Of a stretch of 64,000 bases of DNA, positions 9,066 to 16,645 are shown in pieces (within the stretch, counting starts at the first letter, position 1; every line of letters begins with the position of its first letter). The stretch lies in NCBI GenBank assembly GCA_035474375.1, contig DATINJ010000215.1:1-64000 (forward strand), given 5' to 3'. The stretch comes from JANNPJ01 sp035474375 (lineage in GTDB: Bacteria > Actinomycetota > Actinomycetes > Actinomycetales > Kineosporiaceae). The notes under the pieces are model-generated. The model was given only the letters and a program-made list of their open reading frames with translations, did not search any database and was not told where the DNA came from. A program made the position numbers and the translations under genes.

Positions 9066-10136
9066 TCAGCGGTGTGGTGCGGAGCTGGTGCTGTCGCGGA
9101 TCACCAGGCGGGTCGGCAGGAGCACTTCGTCCGCAGTCGACCGGTCGCTGCCCCCGGTACTGCGGCGCCTGATCTCAGCGGTGAGCGCGGCGACCGCCGC
9201 GGTGCCCTTGGCCGCGACGTCCTGGTGCACGGTGGTGAGCGCCGGCTCCAGCCGGGTCGCCACCGGACTGTCATCGAAGCCGATGACCGAAAGGTCCTCC
9301 GGAACGCGCAATCCCACTTGCTGGGCGGTCCTGACCACGGTGCTCGCAATGGCGTCGGAGAAGCACAGGACGGCAGTCGGCCGCTCAGGCAAGGCCAGCA
9401 GTTCCCGAGCGGCGGCGGCATCCAGTTCGGGCTGGTAGGGCTGGTACTGCAAGATCACCGGCGTGACACCGGCCGGGAGCAGCACGTCCAACCAGCCACC
9501 CAGCCTCGCCCGAGTGGTGTTCGAAAGCCCTTCCAACTGCATCGTGGACAACCGGCCGAATGGGCCGATGGCGCTGGAGGAGAGAATCGCGACCCGGCGG
9601 TGACCGAGGTCCAGCAGATGCTGGGCAGCCAGCCGAGCACCGCCCCGGTCGTCGATGTTCACGCTCGGCACCCCGGGCTCGGGAGCCTGATCAACCAGCA
9701 CCATCGGCAGGTTGCGACGGCGCAGCCAGGCGGTCGCAGCCGATCCCGGGTCGCACGAGTAGATCAGCGCACCGTCGATCGCGACGTCCCGGGCCGGGAT
9801 CACCGCATGTTGCTGGGGCGAGGTGGTGAGCAGGGTGAGCGCGAGACCGGTTGGCGCCAATGCACCCGAGACTGCAGCCAGGAAGCCGGTAGCGAACTCG
9901 TCGGTGAAGGCGACCTGGAGGGAGTCGGTCAGGAGCACGCCGATCGCTCCGGTGCTGCCCTTGGCCAGGGCTCGGGCCGCCGGATCAGGACCGGCGTACC
10001 CGAGTTCTTCGGCCGTGGTCAGGATTCGGGCACGCAGTGCGGGAGAAAGCTGATCCGGGCGCGAGAAGGCGTTCGAGACCGTCATTCGACTGACCCCGAC
10101 CCGGTCGGCAATCGTCTGCAGAGTCACCCGTGCCAC
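9066..10136 (-). CDS. LacI-family transcriptional regulator
   Basis: 356 aa from the GTG at 10136, preceded by AAGGA at 9 nt. The N-terminal helix-turn-helix TLQTIADRVGVSRMTVSNAF and hinge (DPAARALAKGSTGAIGVLL) are typical of LacI. The C-terminal periplasmic-binding-like sensor carries the usual DLGHRRVAIL and VIGFDDSPVA signatures. It probably binds a sugar or oligosaccharide and represses the alginate lyase gene 161 bp downstream. A short palindromic core, TTGGTAACCAT, at about 9009-9019 in that gap is a weak operator candidate. Confidence 0.92.
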   Translation of the reverse strand: MARVTLQTIADRVGVSRMTVSNAFSRPDQLSPALRARILTTAEELGYAGPDPAARALAKGSTGAIGVLLTDSLQVAFTDEFATGFLAAVSGALAPTGLALTLLTTSPQQHAVIPARDVAIDGALIYSCDPGSAATAWLRRRNLPMVLVDQAPEPGVPSVNIDDRGGARLAAQHLLDLGHRRVAILSSSAIGPFGRLSTMQLEGLSNTTRARLGGWLDVLLPAGVTPVILQYQPYQPELDAAAARELLALPERPTAVLCFSDAIASTVVRTAQQVGLRVPEDLSVIGFDDSPVATRLEPALTTVHQDVAAKGTAAVAALTAEIRRRSTGGSDRSTADEVLLPTRLVIRDSTSSAPHR

Positions 10137-10189
10137 GCCGATCCATCCTTCGTCCGCCACCTCGCCCTTTCCGGTGACGTTAGCTCGGT

Positions 10190-10390
10190 TCAGCGAGCCA
10201 CGCTGCATGAGGGTTTGGGCGCCACCGCGGCGGCAGCCCGCTCCAGCAGGTGCGCGGTCATCGACCGGGTCCGGACGGCGTGAGTGCGGCGCGGCCGGGG
10301 GTGGACGACGGGCGCTCCGGGAAGGGCGCTGAGCAGGTCCCGGTGAATGGCATTGGTGGACTGGATCATGGCCAGAGGCAGCAGGTCCAT
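10190..10390 (-). CDS. Small basic protein of unknown function
   Basis: 66 aa, ATG start 6 nt after GAAGGGGA. Rich in Arg, Ala and Pro, with one Cys near the C-terminus; no family recognised. I call it because it has a good ribosome binding site and a plausible promoter (TTGACC - 17 bp - TACTGT) with nested palindromes just upstream. It could be a spurious frame inside a leader region. Confidence 0.45.
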   Translation of the reverse strand: MDLLPLAMIQSTNAIHRDLLSALPGAPVVHPRPRRTHAVRTRSMTAHLLERAAAAVAPKPSCSVAR

Positions 10391-10399
10391 GATGTTCCC

Positions 10400-10462
10400 C
10401 TTCTCTTGAACTGGCTTCTATACCGATACAGTAAACCCATCGTCTGTACCGGTCAAGAGAAG
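10400..10462 (-). promoter_or_regulatory. Promoter overlapped by nested inverted repeats
   Basis: On the minus strand TTGACC and TACTGT are 17 bp apart. An inner inverted repeat ACCGATACAG (10422-10431) / CTGTACCGGT (10444-10453) covers the spacer and both boxes. An outer perfect repeat CTTCTCTTGA (10400-10409) / TCAAGAGAAG (10453-10462) encloses it. The inner pair looks like an operator for a dimeric repressor. It drives the small ORF at 10190-10390. Confidence 0.5.
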
Positions 10463-10484
10463 TGCGAAGGCAATCGACGGATGT

Positions 10485-10820
10485 CTACTTTGGTGGCAGC
10501 GACCGGGCATAACTGACACCCCGGTCGATCCACTGCTTCAGCTCGGCCTCGGCAGCCGTCGCGTCAATATCAATGCGCAGCCAGCCATTCATCGCTCGCC
10601 CACGCATCACGAAACGTTCGGCGGCCGGGTCAGCGAGCCAGCGGTCGGCCTCGGCCGGATCAACCCGGAGCAGCAGCCCGCCCTGACTACTCGCGGCGAG
10701 CGCCATGTTGCCGTAGATCATGAATCCCAGGCCACCGAACATTCGCTGCTCGCTCAGCCCCGGCTCGCCCAACACTTCATCACGCACTCGAGCCGCGAGT
10801 TCGGCGTCGTAAGCCACCAC
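10485..10820 (-). CDS. TfoX/Sxy N-terminal domain protein
   Basis: 111 aa. The motif order (RVRDEVLGEPGLSEQRMFGGLGFMIYGNMALAA, then LLLRVDPAEADRWL, then MNGWLRID) matches the TfoX N-terminal domain family. In proteobacteria TfoX acts in competence; stand-alone copies in actinobacteria are common and of unknown role. The PPOX-family gene lies immediately upstream on the same strand with an 18-bp gap, so the two are likely cotranscribed. Confidence 0.88.
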   Translation of the reverse strand: MVAYDAELAARVRDEVLGEPGLSEQRMFGGLGFMIYGNMALAASSQGGLLLRVDPAEADRWLADPAAERFVMRGRAMNGWLRIDIDATAAEAELKQWIDRGVSYARSLPPK

Positions 10821-10838
10821 ATGCCTCCGGTTTCGCGC

Positions 10839-11348
10839 TCAGGATGATCGGATCGGAAGTTTGCGAAAGTCCCAGCTGGTGATCTTCTCCGCGCGCAACC
10901 GTAACCAGGCGTGCCTGCCGTCATGGTGCACCGTGCCGCCGGTGTAGCGGTCGGCCATCAGCTGCTCGGGCATGGTCAACTCATCGTTCGGCTCGCCGGT
11001 TCGCGGGACTTCGCCAACTATTTCGACGCTGCCTCGCAATTCGACGCCGCGTAGTTGACCGTAATCTTCACCGGCGTCAATCACCACCGCAATGCGCGGA
11101 TCGCGCTGCAGATCGACCCAGCGCTGGCTGCGGGCCAGCGACGTCAGCCACAGCGCTGACCCGTCCCAGGCGAACCAGAGTGGGGTGACATGCGGCCCGT
11201 TGGTGCCATTGGTGGCGACCCGACAGATTCGCTGCTCCGCAAGGAAGGCGTCCACCTCTGCAGCGGTCATGGCAATGGCGCGGGCTCGACGCTGTTCCTT
11301 CATTGGGCAAGGGTACGCAGGCAGCCACGGCTCGTTCGGAATCGACAC
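10839..11348 (-). CDS. Pyridoxamine 5'-phosphate oxidase-family (PPOX) protein
   Basis: 169 aa from a GTG at 11348; an ATG at 11303 (MKEQRRARAIAM) would remove 15 residues but has no visible ribosome binding site. The split-barrel flavin-binding pattern is clear: FLAEQRICRVATNGTNGPHVTPLWFAWDGSALWLTS, then RDPRIAVVIDAGEDYGQLRGVELRG. Such proteins bind FMN or F420 and act as small oxidoreductases; which cofactor is used cannot be told. It ends with the C-terminal WDFRKLP often seen in F420-type members. Confidence 0.85.
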   Translation of the reverse strand: MSIPNEPWLPAYPCPMKEQRRARAIAMTAAEVDAFLAEQRICRVATNGTNGPHVTPLWFAWDGSALWLTSLARSQRWVDLQRDPRIAVVIDAGEDYGQLRGVELRGSVEIVGEVPRTGEPNDELTMPEQLMADRYTGGTVHHDGRHAWLRLRAEKITSWDFRKLPIRSS

Positions 11349-11357
11349 GAGGCTTCA

Positions 11358-11474
11358 TCACCTACCTACCTTTCGGAACGAACCGCGCTGCGGAACAATC
11401 AAATTCAACAAGCCGATGACGGCGAGAACAATGCCGAGAACCCCCCAGACCGGCACGGTGATCTGGAGGTTCAC
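11358..11474 (-). CDS. Possible short single-span membrane peptide
   Basis: A GTG at 11474 opens 38 codons, almost all one hydrophobic helix (VPVWGVLGIVLAVIGLLNLIVP) followed by a basic tail. Its stop is 9 bp before the GTG of the PPOX gene. No clear ribosome binding site was seen. It may instead be the tail of a decayed reading frame. Confidence 0.3.
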   Translation of the reverse strand: MNLQITVPVWGVLGIVLAVIGLLNLIVPQRGSFRKVGR

Positions 11475-11499
11475 AACCGTCCCCGAGGGTGTCGGCGGC

Positions 11500-11749
11500 A
11501 GGCTATTGGGGTAAGCCCTTCGGTCAGTACTCGGACATCCCAGGCACCCAGCCGGACGTCTGCGGTGCCGATGGGTTGATCGGTTGCTGTGTCGGTGAGG
11601 GTGAGCGCCGCGGGCAGGGTTAGGCCGACCTCGTCCCAGGACCAGTTGTGGACGACGTGCACCCGCCGACCGTTCGCGGCTCGGCTCGTGCTGACGGTGA
11701 CGGTGTCCGACAGTGGTCCCCCAGCCGTGCACCGGAGCCGGACCCGAAG
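11500..11749 (-). pseudogene. Remnant of the C-terminal end of a GH42 beta-galactosidase
   Basis: The minus-strand frame encodes RVHVVHNWSWDEVGLTLP...LGAWDVRVL, which resembles the C-terminal beta-domain of GH42 beta-galactosidases. No catalytic TIM-barrel sequence is present upstream; the frame instead runs into the 5' region of nhaA on the other strand. The remnant is about 80 residues and has no good start. I infer a broken, mostly deleted gene, possibly displaced when the nhaA segment arrived. Confidence 0.55.
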
Positions 11750-11977
11750 TGGGTAGGCGGCTTGACCCAGGCGGCGGGTCATCGCCCGTACACACTTCGG
11801 CGGATGCGGGACGTGCGCAAACCGGCCTCGCGAATAGACCCGGAGAGTCTGCTTTGTCCGGCGATCCGTGCGCGCGTGCTGTGGCCAGACGCGACGGGGG
11901 CCGTAGAATGTCTGATGGTGCGCCGGGAAGTCTGGTCGGCAACGTCCGACCCGACCCCTCCCCGAGGAGCCCGACCT

Positions 11978-13471
11978 GTGGACGCCGAGCCCGTAAACCC
12001 CCACCCGCTAGACCCCCAGCCCGTGCACGCCAAGCCTGTGGACCCCACACCCGTAGACCCCCAGCCCGTGGACCCCCACCACCCTGTGCACCCCACGCCC
12101 GTCCACGCCACGCCCGTCCACGCCACGCCCGTCCACGCCACGCCCGTGCACCCCGAAGCAGGCCAGACCGGCACCGCTGTGCAACGGCTGTTCAGCCGTG
12201 GCACATGGACCGAAACCCGGCGCATCGGCGACGTTCTCCGCAAGGAGACCGTCGGCGGAGCCCTGCTCCTGGTCGCCACCGTTCTGGCTCTGATCTGGGC
12301 TAACTCGCCCGGCGCCGACGCCTACCGGCAGCTGCGCGAGGCCAGCTTCGGCCCTAGCGGTCTGCATCTCGATCTCAGCCTCGGGCAATGGGCCGCCGAC
12401 GGTCTTCTGGCGATCTTCTTCTTCGTCGCCGGCCTCGAGCTCAAGCGCGAGTTCGTCGCCGGAGACCTGCGCGACCCGCGGCGCGCCGCGCTACCGATCA
12501 CCGCCGCAATCGGCGGCATGATCGTGCCCGCTCTGCTGTTCATCCTGATCAACCATTCCACCGGCAGTACCGCCCGGCAAGGCTGGGCCATCCCGACCGC
12601 GACCGACATCGCCTTCGCGCTGGCCGTTTTGGCCGTCATCAGCAGCCATCTTCCGACCGCGCTGCGGACCTTTCTGCTTACCCTGGCTGTCGTCGATGAT
12701 CTGCTGGCCATCATCATCATTGCGGTCTTCTTCACCTCCGACCTGGCTCTGGTCCCGCTGTTGCTGGCCGCCCTGACCTTGGGCGCGTTCGCGGTTCTGG
12801 TCCAGCGCCGGGTCCGCTCCTGGTGGCTACTGTTGCCACTCGCCGTCGCCACGTGGGCGCTGGTGCATGCCTCCGGAATTCATGCCACGGTGGCCGGGGT
12901 TCTGCTGGGGTTCGCCGTTCCGGTGCTGCGCAGCCAGCAGGCCGGCGGTCCGGAGGCCGGGCCCGGCCTGGCCGAACACTTCGAACACCGATTCCGCCCG
13001 ATCTCCGCCGGCATCGCCGTCCCGGTCTTCGCGTTCTTCTCCGCCGGCGTCTCGCTCGGTGGTCTGGCCGGCCTCGGCGACGCGCTCCGGGATCCGATCG
13101 CGCTCGGCGTGATCGCCGGTCTAGTCCTCGGCAAGCCCATCGGCATCTTCGCCGCGACTTATGCAATGTCCCATCTGACCAAGGCAGATCTGGACGAGAG
13201 TCTCAGTTGGATTGACGTTTTCGGCCTCGCGATCCTCGCCGGGATCGGCTTCACCGTCTCGTTGCTGCTGGGTGAACTCGCCTACGGCGCAGGCAGCGAA
13301 CAGAACGAACACGTCAAGGTCGGCGTCCTGGCGGGCAGTTTGATCGCCGCCGGTGTGGCCGCCGTCGTCCTGCGGTTTCGAAACCGTAAGTACCGGCTGC
13401 TCCACGAGACAGAGACGTCCGACCAGGATGGCGATCAGATCCCGGACGTCTACCAGGAACGCTCCGGTTGA
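11978..13471 (+). CDS. nhaA: Na+/H+ antiporter NhaA with repeat-rich N-terminal extension
   Basis: 497 aa from the GTG at 11978, 8 nt after GAGGAG; in-frame starts at 11648 and 11915 lack such a site. Residues 1-60 are a Pro/His/Val tandem-repeat tail (DPQPV, HATPV x3). NhaA proper begins near residue 70 (RRIGDVLRKETVGGALLLVATVLALIWANSP). The paired aspartates that bind Na+/H+ are present (VVDDLL, D240-D241), as are GLELKREFV, TATDIAFALAVLA and GKPIGIF. About 12 membrane spans are expected, so it exchanges Na+ for protons at the plasma membrane. A strong hairpin follows the stop. Confidence 0.93.
   Translation: MDAEPVNPHPLDPQPVHAKPVDPTPVDPQPVDPHHPVHPTPVHATPVHATPVHATPVHPEAGQTGTAVQRLFSRGTWTETRRIGDVLRKETVGGALLLVATVLALIWANSPGADAYRQLREASFGPSGLHLDLSLGQWAADGLLAIFFFVAGLELKREFVAGDLRDPRRAALPITAAIGGMIVPALLFILINHSTGSTARQGWAIPTATDIAFALAVLAVISSHLPTALRTFLLTLAVVDDLLAIIIIAVFFTSDLALVPLLLAALTLGAFAVLVQRRVRSWWLLLPLAVATWALVHASGIHATVAGVLLGFAVPVLRSQQAGGPEAGPGLAEHFEHRFRPISAGIAVPVFAFFSAGVSLGGLAGLGDALRDPIALGVIAGLVLGKPIGIFAATYAMSHLTKADLDESLSWIDVFGLAILAGIGFTVSLLLGELAYGAGSEQNEHVKVGVLAGSLIAAGVAAVVLRFRNRKYRLLHETETSDQDGDQIPDVYQERSG
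11985..12165 (+). repeat. In-frame tandem repeat encoding a Pro/His-rich tail of NhaA
   Basis: The region is made of 15-bp units coding five-residue repeats (xxPV). Three copies of CACGCCCGTCCACGC are identical and adjacent (12094-12138); flanking units are diverged. Length variation by slippage is expected and would stay in frame. Confidence 0.85.
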
Positions 13472-13504
13472 CTTGGGCCGCTCTTGGTTCGTCCGGCTCG
13501 CGCT

Positions 13505-13543
13505 TGGTGGCAGGTCACGCGTGCATCATCGCGACTGCCACCA
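13505..13543 (+). terminator. Hairpin terminator after nhaA
   Basis: TGGTGGCAG (13505-13513) pairs perfectly with CTGCCACCA (13535-13543), with GCGC complementarity outside. It begins 33 nt past the nhaA stop. There is no U tract, as usual in GC-rich actinobacteria. Confidence 0.5.
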
Positions 13544-13545
13544 GC

Positions 13546-13650
13546 GCGCTACTCGGCGCCCCGCAACCCGGCTCGGTCGAACGTCACAATAGGCCCGTTG
13601 TAAGCCTTTCCGGCCGCAGTTAGACCGTGCCGGGTTGCGACCAGGCGAGC
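13546..13650. repeat. Long dispersed hairpin repeat, copy 1 (inverted relative to copy 2)
   Basis: Arms GCAACCCGGCTCGGTC (13563-13578) and GACCGTGCCGGGTTGC (13623-13638) form a stem with one mismatch around a conserved centre. The reverse complement aligns over about 95 bp with 62110-62208, including GGAAAGGCTTAC in the loop and GAGTAGCGC outside the stem. It sits between the convergent nhaA and 13957-14952 genes. Confidence 0.8.
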
Positions 13651-13833
13651 ATCCCCCGCCGTCTGGAGCCCGAGGGCTGCACCTGAAACCCTGCAACTGA
13701 GGGCTTGCGGGCCTGAGGTCACCTTCCGGCGATCCCCAACTATGCCCGCTTCGCTGCCCCTAATCGCCATATGGTCAGACATAGCTGGCGACCTCGTCGC
13801 CGTGCGGCGTGCGAGGTAGTGAGGCCCATGGGA

Positions 13834-13881
13834 TCTTTACCGATCGGTAAAGAATTAGATTTGGACCGATCGGTAAAGAAT
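13834..13881. promoter_or_regulatory. Two TetR-like palindromic operators without an adjacent regulator
   Basis: TCTTTACCGATCGGTAAAGA at 13834-13853 is a perfect 20-bp palindrome. A second core ACCGATCGGT at 13865-13874 is followed by the same AAAGAATT as the first. Such sites usually flank a TetR gene or its target, but here both neighbouring genes point towards the site. A 29-codon minus-strand frame starts at 13830 right beside it; I do not trust it as a gene. Confidence 0.55.
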
Positions 13882-13956
13882 TGGAGATGCTTGCTCGAAC
13901 CTCGCGCGCGCTGAGCCCTCGAACCTGCTCGCCCTCCTGCTCGCCCTGGAACCTGC

Positions 13957-14952
13957 TCAGCCCTCGAACGTGCAGGGGGCAAGGGCGGCCAGACCGGTCG
14001 GGGCGGTCGTGACCCGGCCGATCGCGATCGTGATCCGGTCGATGGTGGCGACCCGCCGATCCCGCAGCGGTCCGAGAATGGTGTTTTGGATGAAGTTCGC
14101 GTCGTCCACCGGATGCTTGATCAGTTCCGCGATTCCGGCATCGGCTTCGGCGATCTGCTGCTTCAGTTCGGCCAGATTTTGGTCTACCTCGGCCGCCGCG
14201 GCCGACGGCACTGAGGACAGGCGAGCTTTGACCGACGGACACTGCACCGTCTGAGCTCCGGCGCCGGAGTCCTCGGTGCCGGAGTCCTCGGCGCCGGAAT
14301 CGGCTTCGGCGTCATCGTCCTTCTCGGCCGGTTTGTCGGTCGCTCCCGACTCGTCGTCATCATCGGCGTGACTGGCCGAACCGCCGGTGGACGAGCCGGC
14401 ACCGGCCTTGGCGCCACGCTTTGCCGGTGCGGTCTTGGTCGGTCGCTTGGTCGGTTCGACGTCGTCTTCTTCGGCGCCGGAGGTGTTCCCGATAGCGGCT
14501 GCCGCCTCGAAGGAACCGACGGCGTGGCTTTGCAGCGAGCACTCCGCCAAGTCTTTAAGGCTGCCTGGTGCGGTGCCTCCGGCACGGGTGATGTCCGCGA
14601 TGATCCGCTCGATCACGTCGAGACGCTCATCTGCAATCTTGGCGAGCTGCTCGTTGGCTTGTTCTGGGAAGCGCACCAGAAGGCGATTCACATCGACGAT
14701 CTGACGCTCGAGCTTGGCCAGTTCCGCAGTCACCCCGGTGCGGGCCGCCACCGGCCGAGCCGGGAGCCGACCGGCCACCTCTGGACAGCTCACGACTACC
14801 GGATCGGCGACAGAGATCCACTCGTGCGACGAGAACGGGAGGCCGGAACGCCCGCCCGGCGGGTGCAGGGCAGTTCCGATCAGAACAGCGATGATCGCCG
14901 CGCCGACGCCGGCGATGGCAAGCGGGTTGACCTGGCGAGAGCCCAGAATCAC
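13957..14952 (-). CDS. Membrane-anchored protein with two homologous Cys-bounded halves and an acidic linker
   Basis: 331 aa. One N-terminal membrane helix (residues about 10-28) is followed by an extracytoplasmic region. Two helical halves are homologous: residues about 53-140 (SCPEVAGRL...LAKLERQI...RLDVIERIIADI...LAECSL) and 235-331 (QCPSVKARL...LAELKQQI...RVATIDRITIAI...LAPCTF). Each half begins with CP and ends with LAxC, so each probably closes with its own disulfide. Between them is a low-complexity linker, first Lys/Thr/Gly then very rich in Asp and Glu. I do not recognise the family and assign no function. Confidence 0.7.
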   Translation of the reverse strand: MILGSRQVNPLAIAGVGAAIIAVLIGTALHPPGGRSGLPFSSHEWISVADPVVVSCPEVAGRLPARPVAARTGVTAELAKLERQIVDVNRLLVRFPEQANEQLAKIADERLDVIERIIADITRAGGTAPGSLKDLAECSLQSHAVGSFEAAAAIGNTSGAEEDDVEPTKRPTKTAPAKRGAKAGAGSSTGGSASHADDDDESGATDKPAEKDDDAEADSGAEDSGTEDSGAGAQTVQCPSVKARLSSVPSAAAAEVDQNLAELKQQIAEADAGIAELIKHPVDDANFIQNTILGPLRDRRVATIDRITIAIGRVTTAPTGLAALAPCTFEG

Positions 14953-15289
14953 GTAGCTCTCCTCAGATCCAAGTCGCCGGTGACAGCGGCAACTGTACCG
15001 CTACAAAGGCACACCTTACCTACCAGGCCGACCCTTGCAGATCGGTGCGGGCCTGCACTCGTCGGCCTACCAATATGACGTCGGTGGGCGGATTTTGAGC
15101 CCACCGTCAGATCGATACGGGGATGCCCGCGAGACCGCATTGGCAGGTTTTACCATGATTTTGATCTTTGGTCCACCTTCATCAACTACCCGGACGGCGC
15201 CCGATGGAGGCACCGTCCGCGACCCGGGCTCCGGTGGCTGACCGCCGTCACCGTGCCGGCGGCGACATCTCCCAGCCAACCGCACTGCC
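14953..15289. other. Intergenic region of 337 bp with one hairpin
   Basis: The promoter of the minus-strand gene ending at 13957 should be at the low end. CGGTGGGC (15081-15088) pairs with GCCCACCG (15098-15105) around a 9-nt loop and could terminate transcripts from the DUF4388 gene at 15290-16120. No gene is seen. Confidence 0.45.
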
Positions 15290-16120
15290 TCACAATTTTC
15301 GTAGCCCTTCGAGCAGGCGCAGGGCCAGGGCTCGGCCCTGCGCCGCCTCGTCCTCGTGCGGCGGCAGCCGGGGTCGGTACTCCGGCCCTTGAGCCGTTCG
15401 CGACGTGGCACCCCGCACCCGATGCGGCAGCCGAGCTTCGGGCAACTCGGATTCTCGGCCAACGGGTGCTCGAACTACGGCTTTCCGGACCGGGGTTGCC
15501 ACCCTCGCCGGCTGAACCGACACCTGCCGGGCAGTTGGTGGGCGCTGCACCACCCCGGCGACCACCATCGACGCCACGGTCTCGATCGTGACGCTGAGTG
15601 GCGAACCCGAGCGTCGAGCGAGAGCTCTAGCTGTCTGCGCACCGCCCAGCTCCGCGGCGAGCGCCCACTGCCGTCGGCTGAGCACCGCCATTCGCCCGGG
15701 CGCCAGTCGACAGAGCTGAACCTGGTCGTCAGGCTCCACCCCGAGTTCGGTGAATCGAGCTAGACGCTGGGTGATCTCGGACAGGAAGGCGTCGACCCGG
15801 AGGCGGCACAGGCGTCCGCTCCAATGCCGACGACCGGGGCGAAACAGCGGCCGTTCACCGTCCACGTTCTCCTCGGCGAGCAGAGCCAGCCCGGCCTCGA
15901 CGATGGCGGACTGCAGGGTCGACGGCAGCTGTGGATCGTCCGCGTCAAACACCTTGGCCGGTGGGAGGTCGAGGGCCTCGGCATACGTGATGTCACCCTC
16001 GTACAGGAAGAAGGTGCCACCTCGAGCGCCCCGGACCTCCAGCGCTCCGGAGCTGCGGCTGATGGCGAGCACGCGAAGCACGTCCGCCACCGGATGTTCC
16101 ATTGGCCGTACGGTCGCCAT
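15290..16120 (-). CDS. DUF4388 (PatA-like) protein, minus-strand arm of the mirrored cluster
   Basis: 276 aa. The N-terminal 60 residues (VLRVLAISRSSGALEVRGARGGTFFLYEGDITYAEA) match the DUF4388 pattern, a domain usually linked to two-component and small-GTPase signalling. The middle (LFRPGRRHWSGRLCRLRVDAFLSEI) and a winged-helix-like part (RRSGSPLSVTIETVASMVVAGVV) align with the plus-strand paralogue at 17076-17942. The C-terminal 60 residues are basic and probably disordered. The start lies 14 bp past the roadblock gene, so the two form an operon. No enzymatic motif is visible. Confidence 0.7.
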   Translation of the reverse strand: MATVRPMEHPVADVLRVLAISRSSGALEVRGARGGTFFLYEGDITYAEALDLPPAKVFDADDPQLPSTLQSAIVEAGLALLAEENVDGERPLFRPGRRHWSGRLCRLRVDAFLSEITQRLARFTELGVEPDDQVQLCRLAPGRMAVLSRRQWALAAELGGAQTARALARRSGSPLSVTIETVASMVVAGVVQRPPTARQVSVQPARVATPVRKAVVRAPVGRESELPEARLPHRVRGATSRTAQGPEYRPRLPPHEDEAAQGRALALRLLEGLRKL

Positions 16121-16134
16121 GGGTAGCGAGCGAC

Positions 16135-16503
16135 TCAGACGGCGAGGTCATTCTCGATCCTGGCTAGATGATGACGAGCCAGGGCCAGGTTCGCCTTGAC
16201 CCGGTCCAGGGCCAGGTAAATAAACAGCCCGTTTCCGCCATGCCCGGTGACCAGGCGAATCAGGTGATACTGCCTGCCCAGGGTGATGAGAATGTCGTCG
16301 ATCGAGTCCTTGAGGCCGAGCTGCTCGAGGGTCCGGATTTTGGCGCGGACCACCTCGGTGTTCCCCGCCGAAGCGACCTCGAGATTCAAATACTTGCCAC
16401 CACCGAGGGATCCGAGCGCCATTCCGCTGCTGTAATCCACCAGGCTGACGCCCAGCGCTCCGTCAATCTCCATCGCTTCCTTGAGAGCGGTGTCGATATC
16501 CAC
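16135..16503 (-). CDS. Roadblock/LC7 domain protein (minus-strand copy)
   Basis: 122 aa from a GTG at 16503, 8 nt after AAGGAG. The roadblock fold pattern is seen: an N-terminal helix (ALKEAMEIDGALGVSLVDYSSGMALG), DDILITLGRQYHLIRLV, LFIYLALDRVKANLALARHHL. These small dimeric proteins bind or regulate Ras-like GTPases (MglB type) in known systems. It is divergent from a homologous roadblock gene at 16646, separated by 142 bp containing a palindrome. Confidence 0.85.
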   Translation of the reverse strand: MDIDTALKEAMEIDGALGVSLVDYSSGMALGSLGGGKYLNLEVASAGNTEVVRAKIRTLEQLGLKDSIDDILITLGRQYHLIRLVTGHGGNGLFIYLALDRVKANLALARHHLARIENDLAV

Positions 16504-16556
16504 AGGAGAATCTCCTTTTCAGAATTGATTGGACATAGAGGTGTAATCTTCCGCAG

Positions 16557-16575
16557 GTCGCAGCGCATCTGCGAC
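16557..16575. promoter_or_regulatory. Palindrome in the divergent roadblock promoter region
   Basis: GTCGCAG-CGCAT-CTGCGAC, a perfect 7-bp inverted repeat about midway between the two divergent starts at 16503 and 16646. Its position suits an operator shared by both arms of the cluster. Confidence 0.45.
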
Positions 16576-16645
16576 ACTGCAGCAGGACAATGCACCTATT
16601 CAACCCAGGTCGTCAAGAAGATGAAAGAGAATCGGATTCATTTCT

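Larger units (their letters stand above)
13472..13956. other. Convergent intergenic region of 485 bp
   Basis: It holds the nhaA hairpin, dispersed repeat copy 1, and two TetR-type palindromes. Short frames here have no convincing start and overlap the repeats, so I call no gene. Confidence 0.6.

Noticed and set aside
13549..13782. 77-codon minus-strand frame over dispersed repeat copy 1
   Set aside because: It is mostly repeat sequence; copy 2 does not keep the frame.
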